Source of the DNA: Hyalangium versicolor
Lineage (GTDB): Bacteria > Myxococcota > Myxococcia > Myxococcales > Myxococcaceae
DNA length: 64,000 nucleotides
Direction: 5' to 3'
NCBI RefSeq assembly: GCF_020103695.1
Contig: NZ_JAHXBF010000029.1
Span: 62,001 to 126,000, forward strand
Position 1 is the first letter of the stretch; every line of letters starts with the position of its first letter. The position numbers and the translations under genes are program-made. A model generated the notes under the pieces. It saw only the letters and a list, made by a program, of their open reading frames with translations. It was not told where the DNA came from and did not search any database. Positions 54,305 to 61,238 of the stretch are shown here, one piece after another.

Positions 54305-54399
54305 TGTATCCGCCAATACTCCGCACTGACAAGAACCGCCCTGCTGAAAGCAGGTACCCTGCCGAGAGGCGGCCACACCTGGCAGCCCTGGAGCACACC

Positions 54400-54891
54400 A
54401 TGCTTCGCATCCTCAGTAGCGTACTGGTTGTCCTCACCCTGAGCGGCTGTGCGGCGGCGACTCCTCGCCAACCCGCCACCACCCCGCCTACAGGAGCCGC
54501 GCCCATGCAACTCGGCAACTTTTCCGTCAGCCTGGCCGTCAAGGACATCGCCGTGTCCCGAGCGTTCTACGAGAAGCTCGGCTTCCGTGCCATCGGCGGT
54601 GACCAGGCCCAGAACTGGCTCATCATGCAGAACGAGACCAGCACCATCGGCCTCTTCCAAGGCATGTTCGACAAGAACATTCTAACGTTCAATCCCGGCT
54701 GGGACCGCAACGCCAATCCGCTCGCTGACTTCGACGACGTCCGCGAGCTCCAGCGGACCCTCCAGGCCCGCGGCATCACCCTCGTCTCCGCCGCCGACGA
54801 GTCCTCCACTGGCCCCGCGAGCCTCATGCTCGTCGACCCCGATGGCAATCCCATCCTGATGGATCAACACGTCCCAAAGCCGAAGCGCTAG
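54400..54891 (+). CDS. VOC-family (glyoxalase-fold) lipoprotein
   Basis: A 163-residue protein. A signal peptide with lipobox LTLSGC (Cys about 17) anchors a glyoxalase/VOC domain: FSVSLAVKDIAVSRAFYEKL, then IGGDQAQNWLIMQNETSTIG and the final MLVDPDGNPILMDQH with the metal Glu/His region. VOC domains are usually cytosolic, so the lipoprotein form is unusual. Function unknown. The stop codon is the first part of the terminator stem. Confidence 0.85.
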   Translation: MLRILSSVLVVLTLSGCAAATPRQPATTPPTGAAPMQLGNFSVSLAVKDIAVSRAFYEKLGFRAIGGDQAQNWLIMQNETSTIGLFQGMFDKNILTFNPGWDRNANPLADFDDVRELQRTLQARGITLVSAADESSTGPASLMLVDPDGNPILMDQHVPKPKR

Positions 54892-54922
54892 GGATGCTCC
54901 TCACGTTCTGAGAGAGCATCCC
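54891..54922 (+). terminator. Terminator after the VOC lipoprotein gene
   Basis: A 9-bp perfect stem GGGATGCTC/GAGCATCCC with a 14-nt loop, followed by TCCTTC. It begins at the last base of the stop codon. Confidence 0.65.
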
Positions 54923-54979
54923 TCCTTCGCCGTGACCCGGGGAGACCGGCTACCCGGTGATCACAAGTGCTTCCAGCCC

Positions 54980-56506
54980 TCAGAGCTCATGGGAGTGAGG
55001 GTAGCTTGTGACGCGCGACACGCGGCGCAGCTCGACGTCGCCGCGTGCCTGCGGGCTTCCATCCGGATTCAGGGCCGTCCCCTGAAAGGTGTCGCCGATG
55101 AAGCGACCCCGGACAGGCGCAGGCTCCCCCAGGTCGACGAGCTTCTCCGTCACGGTCCACTCGGCGGAGCCATCCCCGTGGAGGGTTCCCCTCAAACGGC
55201 CCGTTTTCTCCAGGATGGGACGATGCCCGGAGACGTGGAAGTCCCAGACCTCACCGGTCAGCAAGCCTCCCAGCGCTGTCAGCACGACGCGCATGTACGG
55301 CAGATGGCCGCTGCGCTCCGACTCCCACGTCCCCTCTACGTCCCCAAGGTATGTCCCCCAGCGTTCGGGCTGCTCCTCGCGCAGCGTCTCCCAGGCCTTG
55401 GGCTCGTCCGGGCGGCGCGTGGGGACGAGAGGAGGCAGAGGATTCGGGACGGCGGAGATTGGAACGAAGGTGATCGGGACAAAGGCCGTGGGGACGGCAG
55501 TGATCGGGGTGAAGGTATACGGAGTGAAGGAGGGACGCTCCTCTTCCTTGGGCACGAAGTCCTTGGGCGCGGCGTCCTTGGACTCAGCTGGCTTGTCAGG
55601 GAGGCGGGCGGGTGGCGGCTCCGGCGTGGCGTCGTTCGGAAGCCTGCCGAGGAGCGCTCCTGTTCCCGAATCCCAGACACAGACACCGTCATGCCCCGCG
55701 GACACCAGCCACTGGCCCGAGGGAGCCCAGGCCACGGACAAGGCGTGCCCCGTGTGCCCCGAGAAGGACCGCACCTCCCGAGCGCTTTCCACGTCCCACA
55801 CCCGCACGGTTCCATCCGCTCCCGCCGAGGCAAGCTGACGACCCTCCGGGGACCACGCCAGGGAGAAGACACTCGCGCCATGCTTCACGAAGGGGAGCGC
55901 CTGCCGGCCGCTGGATGGACTCACGTGGAGGGTGCCGTCAACGGTCGCTGTGGCCCACCGGGGCCCACAGTCGATCGCCGTGACGCGCGAGCTGTAGCCG
56001 GAATGGAGGACGTCGACACGCTCGAACTCGGCGTCCCAGCGGTAGACGTTGGCGTCCGCTCCCCCGAAGGCGACGGTGTACGGTGAGGCCGTGGCCAGGG
56101 TGTAGCCTCTGTGTTCCGGCAGGGGGCTCAGCGGGTAGCTGTCGCCATGCTCGGCTCGACCTCTGCGCAGGATGCCATCCGCCCCTGCGGTGTAGAACGT
56201 CTGCCAGGGGCCCGCCCAGCCGATCGAGAGGACCCCGCAGGGGTGCCCCAGGACGGAGCGCAACAGGCAGCCGTTCCACGTATCCCAGAGGAGGAAGGTG
56301 CCGTCCTCCCCGCCCGAGGCGAGCCACCGCCGGTCCTGGTGATCCGTCCAGGCCACAGACAACACACGCCCTGGATGGCCCGAGAAGGCGTATAGCAAGC
56401 GCCGGCGCTCGAGCTCCCAGATGCGCACGGTGCCATCCGCGCCCGCGGTGGCGAGCCTCCCGTCCCGGGAGAAGCGCACGCACAAGACTCCCTCGTTGTG
56501 GCTCAT
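54980..56506 (-). CDS. WD40-repeat protein with a Thr/Pro/Val-rich linker
   Basis: A 508-residue protein. Residues 1-300 are about seven WD40 blades (for example LATAGADGTVRIWELERRRL, HPGRVLSVAWTDH, SAGADGTVRVWDVESAREVR), enough for one propeller. Then a linker with repeated F/Y-T/V-P-I/T units (FTPYTFTPITAVPTAFVPIT) and a beta-rich C-terminal domain of about 120 residues (GTYLGDVEGTWESERSGHLP) of unknown type. No signal peptide. ATG at 56506 is chosen because AGGGA stands six bases upstream; a frame 17 codons longer lacks this. Confidence 0.85.
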   Translation of the reverse strand: MSHNEGVLCVRFSRDGRLATAGADGTVRIWELERRRLLYAFSGHPGRVLSVAWTDHQDRRWLASGGEDGTFLLWDTWNGCLLRSVLGHPCGVLSIGWAGPWQTFYTAGADGILRRGRAEHGDSYPLSPLPEHRGYTLATASPYTVAFGGADANVYRWDAEFERVDVLHSGYSSRVTAIDCGPRWATATVDGTLHVSPSSGRQALPFVKHGASVFSLAWSPEGRQLASAGADGTVRVWDVESAREVRSFSGHTGHALSVAWAPSGQWLVSAGHDGVCVWDSGTGALLGRLPNDATPEPPPARLPDKPAESKDAAPKDFVPKEEERPSFTPYTFTPITAVPTAFVPITFVPISAVPNPLPPLVPTRRPDEPKAWETLREEQPERWGTYLGDVEGTWESERSGHLPYMRVVLTALGGLLTGEVWDFHVSGHRPILEKTGRLRGTLHGDGSAEWTVTEKLVDLGEPAPVRGRFIGDTFQGTALNPDGSPQARGDVELRRVSRVTSYPHSHEL

Positions 56507-56601
56507 GAGAGTCCCTAGCACGGCCGCTCGCGCGCCCGCCACGCCCTCCATAGTCAAGCTTGGCGGTCGGTCAGGCCCCGTGCCTCGCCCTTGCTATGGC
56601 C

Positions 56602-58047
56602 TCATGGCATGGGTCGCGAGTCGGCCGAGGGCCCCTCGGGCACCGCTGGCCAGCCGTTGGGCCAGGTGATGGCGTCGATCAGCATCATGCGCGTGGAGTG
56701 GGCACTGTCCCAGGCGTGGTAGACCATGTACGTGTCGCCCCCGGGCCCGGTGATGACGGAGTTGTGCCCCGGGCCCACCCACCCGCCGCCCGTCTTGAGG
56801 ATGGGCTCGCCCAGCTTGGTGTACGGGCCCAGCGGGCTGGTGGCGCGCGCCACTCCCACCGCGTACGTGCTGTTGGCGTACGAGTTGCCGCTGTAGAAGA
56901 GGTAGTAGTAGCCGCCCCGCGAGACGATCCACGGCGCCTCCACGACAGCGCCCTCCCAGGCGAGGTTGTTGCTGATCAGCGTGCGGCGCGTGCCCACCAG
57001 TGACAGGCCATCCGCCGACAGCTGCTGGCCGTAGATGGGCGTGGCCTGACCCACCGCGTTGCCGTCCGCCTTCCACACCAGGTACGGCGTGCCGGCGGTG
57101 TCCTGGAAGTACGTGGCGTCGATCATGCCCATGCCGGTGTCGTGCACCAGGGGCCGGCCCAGATCCGTGAAGGGCCCCAGCGCGCTGGCCGAGGTGGCCG
57201 CGCCGATGGACAGCTTCCCGTCCGAGTGCCGCGCGGTGAAGTACGCGATGTAGCGGCTGCCCACCTTGTGGATCTCCGGCGCCCAGAAGTCGCCCGTGGC
57301 CCACGTGGGCTTGCTGGCGGACGGGAAGATGCTGCCTGCGGACGTCCAGTTCACCAGATCCTGCGAGGTGCGCAGGGGAAAGGCGTTGGCGGCGCCGCCC
57401 GACGTGCAGGCCACCACGTACCGGGTGCCGTCATGGATGATGCCCGGGTCCGCGCAGCCCACGGGGACGACGGGGTTCTGATACAGCCCGCCGCAGCCCG
57501 TGTACCGGAACGACATGCCGCACTTGTTGTTGCCGGTGAAGTACGGCTTCCAGCCGTTGGAGAGCGTCGCGTAGGAGTTGCTGCCCTCGTTGACGCAGGC
57601 CCGATCCCAGAACACGCGTCCGCCCACGTCATCGAAACGGGCCGTGTGCCCGGAAGGAGGCAGCCACGCCGCGCTGTAGCTGATGCGCGTGGAGCACGAG
57701 GTGGCACCGGAGCAATCCGTGTCGAGCGCCAGCACGCACGCGTTGTTGCCGGTGAAGTATGGCTTCCAGCCATTGGAGAGCACGGCGTAGGAGTTGGTGC
57801 CCTCGTTGACGCAGGTGCCATCCCACGTCACCAGGTTCGCCGCGGTGTCGTACTGGGCCGTGTGGCCCGAGGGGCGGATCCACCGATCTCCGTAGGTGAT
57901 GCGAGTGCTGCACGCGAGCGCATCACCGCTGGTGGCCAGGGCCTCGTCGCCCTCCTGGGGGCTGGGAACTTCCTGACCACAGCCGGACGCGAACGCCGAG
58001 ACGGCGCCCGCGAAGACCAGGGCCATGAGATGGGGGTTCTTCTTCAT
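56602..58047 (-). CDS. Lipoprotein GH43-type glycosidase with duplicated N-terminal Cys-rich module
   Basis: A 481-residue exported lipoprotein (lipobox FASGC). Two tandem copies of a roughly 65-residue module follow (CSTRITYGDRWIRPSGHTAQ and CSTRISYSAAWLPPSGHTAR, each ending in NGWKPYFTGNN and a Cys), probably carbohydrate-binding. The C-terminal 310 residues are a five-bladed beta-propeller of family GH43: CADPGIIHDGTRYVV with the general-base Asp, WAPEIHKVGSRYIAYF with a likely Glu, and GMIDATYFQDTAGTPYLVW. This predicts arabinan or xylan degradation. ATG at 58047 is preceded by GGAGG. Confidence 0.88.
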   Translation of the reverse strand: MKKNPHLMALVFAGAVSAFASGCGQEVPSPQEGDEALATSGDALACSTRITYGDRWIRPSGHTAQYDTAANLVTWDGTCVNEGTNSYAVLSNGWKPYFTGNNACVLALDTDCSGATSCSTRISYSAAWLPPSGHTARFDDVGGRVFWDRACVNEGSNSYATLSNGWKPYFTGNNKCGMSFRYTGCGGLYQNPVVPVGCADPGIIHDGTRYVVACTSGGAANAFPLRTSQDLVNWTSAGSIFPSASKPTWATGDFWAPEIHKVGSRYIAYFTARHSDGKLSIGAATSASALGPFTDLGRPLVHDTGMGMIDATYFQDTAGTPYLVWKADGNAVGQATPIYGQQLSADGLSLVGTRRTLISNNLAWEGAVVEAPWIVSRGGYYYLFYSGNSYANSTYAVGVARATSPLGPYTKLGEPILKTGGGWVGPGHNSVITGPGGDTYMVYHAWDSAHSTRMMLIDAITWPNGWPAVPEGPSADSRPMP

Positions 58048-58398
58048 GGGAACGACCTCCGAGCGCCCGGACTCCACCTTGAGTCCATGCGCAGGCAAGA
58101 CTGGGGGGAGGCCTGCTAACACGGATTCATTGCCAAGTCAGCTAAACATGATTTCCAGGCATTCACTCCCGGACGATGCCCCTCACGCCTCAGGGACTGG
58201 CGACGAAGCAATAGATGCCGCCGTAGCCGCGCTCTAGTGGTGACCCCACCTTGGGCTGCTGTGTCGCTCTCTCCGGAGAGTTGCATGGCTGTGTTATGTC
58301 TTGCCGCAGTGCTCACCTTGCCTGCCTTTTGCTATGCACAGGTATTGTCGATGAGCGCTCCGCGGACCATGGGCGCTTCCTTACACAGGATACTAGAG
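58048..58398. other. Intergenic region before the Imm26-type gene
   Basis: About 350 bp without a supported gene. It carries the promoter region of the GH43 gene (AT-rich near 58120-58160, GCTAAACATGATTTCC) and a 12-bp palindrome CTCTCCGGAGAG (58269-58280). An in-frame extension of the downstream gene encodes a hydrophobic stretch but is not used. Composition is less GC-rich than the flanks, matching the gene that follows. Confidence 0.35.
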
Positions 58399-58854
58399 AT
58401 GCCGCGGATCTACAGGCCAGGCTCGTTCTTGAGGCTTCCCCTTGCCGACGGCTCTTTTGGATATGGCCGGGTGCTCAAGCTGCCGCATGATGCCTATTAT
58501 GATTACAGGACGCACACTCCAGATTCCGATCTGGAGCGGATTGCCTCCAAACCCATCCTCTTCAAGATCATGGTCCGGCATATGAAGGAGAGCTCGTGGG
58601 AGCTCATTGGGTGGAGAAAACTGGAGGAGCAGTTTTCCCAGCCAATCGTGCATTTCAAGCAAGAGCTAGGCAATTTCCGGCGCTGCACGATCTTCGACAC
58701 CGTCGGGAATGAGAGAAGCGCAGAGCCCCAAGAGTGTGTCGGGCTTGAGCGCTCGTCCGTCTGGGAAGAGTTGGGGGTCGAGGAACGCCTGCTCGACACC
58801 TTCATGGGACGGCCCAACGCCACGGTGGAGCGACACAAGGTCCGCCTGAAATAG
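58399..58854 (+). CDS. Imm26-like immunity protein
   Basis: A 151-residue protein. YRPGSFLRLPLADGSFGYGR at the N-terminus matches the opening of the Imm26 family of polymorphic-toxin immunity proteins, and SKPILFKIMVRHMKESSWEL fits the next strand and helix. Its GC content is visibly lower than its neighbours', a sign of transfer. ATG at 58399 has AGGA eight bases upstream; longer starts at 58285, 58351 or 58369 would add a hydrophobic N-terminus not expected of this family. There is no toxin gene beside it, so it is an orphan immunity gene or belongs to the cassette downstream. Confidence 0.65.
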   Translation: MPRIYRPGSFLRLPLADGSFGYGRVLKLPHDAYYDYRTHTPDSDLERIASKPILFKIMVRHMKESSWELIGWRKLEEQFSQPIVHFKQELGNFRRCTIFDTVGNERSAEPQECVGLERSSVWEELGVEERLLDTFMGRPNATVERHKVRLK

Positions 58855-59022
58855 GGGAGCCTCATGCTCGTTGCGCTGCAGGCGCCCGACTGTGCGCCTG
58901 GATACGCAAGAGCAGGCCAACGGACTACACGCCGGAAACGGGCCTGAAACGCTACAACCCTCTAGGGTGTCTCTGGCACATGGGACGGTTGATCGTGTAT
59001 GTAGGACCTGGGGGGTCCTGTC

Positions 59023-60228
59023 GTGCCATCACGTGAAGCCACCCTTCTGGAAGCACTGGATCGGCACGCGCGCCGCCGTGGTGAGGGAGTTCCCACACTC
59101 AGCGTGTTGGTCGGTCCGCCCGAGCAGGCATTCGCGGTGTGGTCCCAGTGGACCTGGAACCACCAACTCCCTGTCGTTGAGGTGGACCCACAGAGCACCT
59201 CGGAGATGGTCACAGCCTGGGCCACGGCCCTGGCGCAGGAACGAAATCTCACCGCCGATGCCGAGGCCTACGTCGTCCTTCACCACACCGCCTCCGGATC
59301 CCGGCCTGAGCTGCTCTTTCAAGGAAAGACCCTCCACGAGCGCCGCATCCTTCTCGATGGCCTGCCGCTTCCGACGAGCACTCCCGAGGTGTGGGAACTC
59401 TGCAGGCTCCTGCTCGAAACGCCTCCTGCCTCGAGCCCAAACTCGCTCCCAGACACACTCCGCCAGCGCATCGCAAGCAATCCCGAGGCGACGCTCATCG
59501 CACTGCTGACCCTGGTCCCCGCTGGCCGCGCTCCGGCGCTCCGCATCCGCGAACACTCCTCCCTCTTCCAGAGTCTGCGCACCGTGACGGCGCTCTGTGC
59601 CGCGGCTCCCGAACTCACCGCCGTGTGTGCCCTGTCTCCCGAGGCCTTTGCAGGCTGCGTCCACCAAGCCGAATCCCGGGTGGTGGCCATGCTGCGGGAA
59701 GGACGGCTGGACTTCGACGCCCCCCCGCTCTCCATCCCCAGTGTGAGCACCGTGGTCCCCACGCTGGTGCGGATGCAACAGGAGGGGATGCCCGATCCCC
59801 TCCTCACCCTCTATGCCGAAGCGGCTCAGGCGATGAACGCCGCCTATGGCACCCAGGCCGAGGACCGGGCCCGGAGCGCCGCCGAGCGCTTCCTCTTCGA
59901 GCAACTGCGCCACTACCCGGCCACCGCGGGGCTCTTCGAACTCAATGCCAGACTGGAACTCGACCCCGGCCGGCAACGGTTCGAAGTGGATCTGCTCTGC
60001 CGAAACCTGAAGCTCGCAGTAGAGATTGACGGCTACTACCACTTCCAGAACCGAGACGCCTACAGGCGCGACCGGAGCAAGGATGTAGCGCTCCAACGTG
60101 CCGGCTACTGGGTGCTTCGCGTGCTCGCCGAGGATGTGGTGGACCGGTTGGAAAGCATCCTCTCAACCCTGACCAGCCTGGTGGATGACCGGAAGCGGCT
60201 CCGCCTGCACACTGGAGATCATGAATGA
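59023..60228 (+). CDS. PD-(D/E)xK nuclease (DUF559/Vsr-like C-terminus), first gene of an ATPase-linked cassette
   Basis: A 401-residue cytosolic protein. The C-terminal 110 residues are a PD-(D/E)xK nuclease of the DUF559/Vsr-like type: AERFLFEQLRHYPAT, FELNARLELDPGRQRFEVDL with the metal Asp, then KLAVEIDGYYHF with the E-x-D pair, and RRDRSKDVALQRAGYWVLRV with the closing strand. The N-terminal 280 residues are unrecognised, with an alpha/beta pattern (TLSVLVGPPEQAFAVWSQWT). The GTG at 59023 is the start. The stop overlaps the next gene by 4 bp. The gap 58855-59022 holds no gene. This is the likely effector nuclease of the cassette. Confidence 0.82.
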   Translation: MPSREATLLEALDRHARRRGEGVPTLSVLVGPPEQAFAVWSQWTWNHQLPVVEVDPQSTSEMVTAWATALAQERNLTADAEAYVVLHHTASGSRPELLFQGKTLHERRILLDGLPLPTSTPEVWELCRLLLETPPASSPNSLPDTLRQRIASNPEATLIALLTLVPAGRAPALRIREHSSLFQSLRTVTALCAAAPELTAVCALSPEAFAGCVHQAESRVVAMLREGRLDFDAPPLSIPSVSTVVPTLVRMQQEGMPDPLLTLYAEAAQAMNAAYGTQAEDRARSAAERFLFEQLRHYPATAGLFELNARLELDPGRQRFEVDLLCRNLKLAVEIDGYYHFQNRDAYRRDRSKDVALQRAGYWVLRVLAEDVVDRLESILSTLTSLVDDRKRLRLHTGDHE

Positions 60229-61217
60229 CTCTCACGGATGAAAGATTGGCGGGGCTTGCCCTCGCATGGCTCCTCACCCGTCCCAAGCGCCGAGGCTCAC
60301 GCAAGGAGTTGCACAAGGCCCTCACGCCCATCGTCGCACACCGCTGGAGCCGGGCGGAGTGGGCCAACCGATGCGAGGCACTGATCGAGGACCTGGCACG
60401 GGATGGGCGCGTCCTGACTCATGCTCGGGGCGGCCTCGAGTTGACGCCCGAGGGACAGGCTTCGGGCCTGAGCCTGCTCGGGGTGGAGCACCTTCCCCGA
60501 GGCTTGAGCTGGGCCAAGCTCAAACAGACCCTGCTGCTGGCACGCGCCCTGGGCTTGCCTCCCACCAAACAAACCCTGGCACGGCTTGAGGATGCGGATG
60601 GAGTCCGCGCCGCGCTCCTCCGCCAGGAACACCAGCTCCCCCTCCCCGAAGCCCCCACCCTGGTCCAGGCGCGAGACCGGCTGCTGTGGAAGCAGTTGGG
60701 CGTGGAGACGGAGCAGCCCTTCACACTCAACGCCGTGCAGGCGCATCTGCTCGGTAAGCTGCTCGAGTCCAAGGTGGCCCATCCCGAGTTGGCGCTGCGC
60801 CAGCTTGCGGCCCGCACCGTGAAGGCTTCACGCCCCGACGCGGAGGCCATTCGCATGGCTGCATTGCGTGGGTGGTTGCTCCCCGCAGAGACCGAGGCCA
60901 CCTCCACACCCGCTCCCGCTCCCGCCCCTGCCCCTGAGGATTCCCTGTCCGCCTTCGCCGAGCGCGTGCTCGCCGCGGCGCGGGCCTCACCCACGGGACG
61001 GTTTGGAGAGAACAAGGTCTTCATCTCCCACGTGTGGAAGGCGCTCCAGCCCGAGTGGGGAAACCGCGAGGCCTTTGATCAGCAACTGCTGGAAGCCAAC
61101 CGCACCCGCCGGCTCTCCCTGAGCCGGGCGGACCTCGTGGAGGCCATGAATCCAGCCGATGTCTCCGAGTCCGAGGTGAGCGCCTACGGCGCCAGCTTCC
61201 ATTTCATCGTCCTCTAA
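60225..61217 (+). CDS. Unrecognised protein linking nuclease and ATPase genes
   Basis: A 330-residue protein. Residues 1-75 look like a winged helix (LALAWLLTRPKRRGSRKELH, DGRVLTHARGGLELTPEGQA). The middle is helical. An Ala/Pro linker (about 225-237) leads to a C-terminal domain of about 90 residues: GRFGENKVFISHVWKALQPE, RLSLSRADLVEAMNPADVSE and a final YGASFHFIVL. That C-terminal unit recalls a small domain seen with other multi-gene ATPase cassettes, from memory and unverified. The ATG overlaps the nuclease stop, and the ATPase starts 21 bp after its own stop, so it is a core part of the cassette, perhaps the DNA-binding or adaptor part. Confidence 0.75.
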   Translation: MTLTDERLAGLALAWLLTRPKRRGSRKELHKALTPIVAHRWSRAEWANRCEALIEDLARDGRVLTHARGGLELTPEGQASGLSLLGVEHLPRGLSWAKLKQTLLLARALGLPPTKQTLARLEDADGVRAALLRQEHQLPLPEAPTLVQARDRLLWKQLGVETEQPFTLNAVQAHLLGKLLESKVAHPELALRQLAARTVKASRPDAEAIRMAALRGWLLPAETEATSTPAPAPAPAPEDSLSAFAERVLAAARASPTGRFGENKVFISHVWKALQPEWGNREAFDQQLLEANRTRRLSLSRADLVEAMNPADVSESEVSAYGASFHFIVL

Positions 61218-61238
61218 TCCTCACACTCCAGAGGTCCC

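Noticed and set aside
58237..58398. Longer start for the Imm26-like gene giving a signal-peptide-like N-terminus
   Set aside because: The family is cytosolic, and the ATG at 58399 has better ribosome-binding support; kept as an alternative only.
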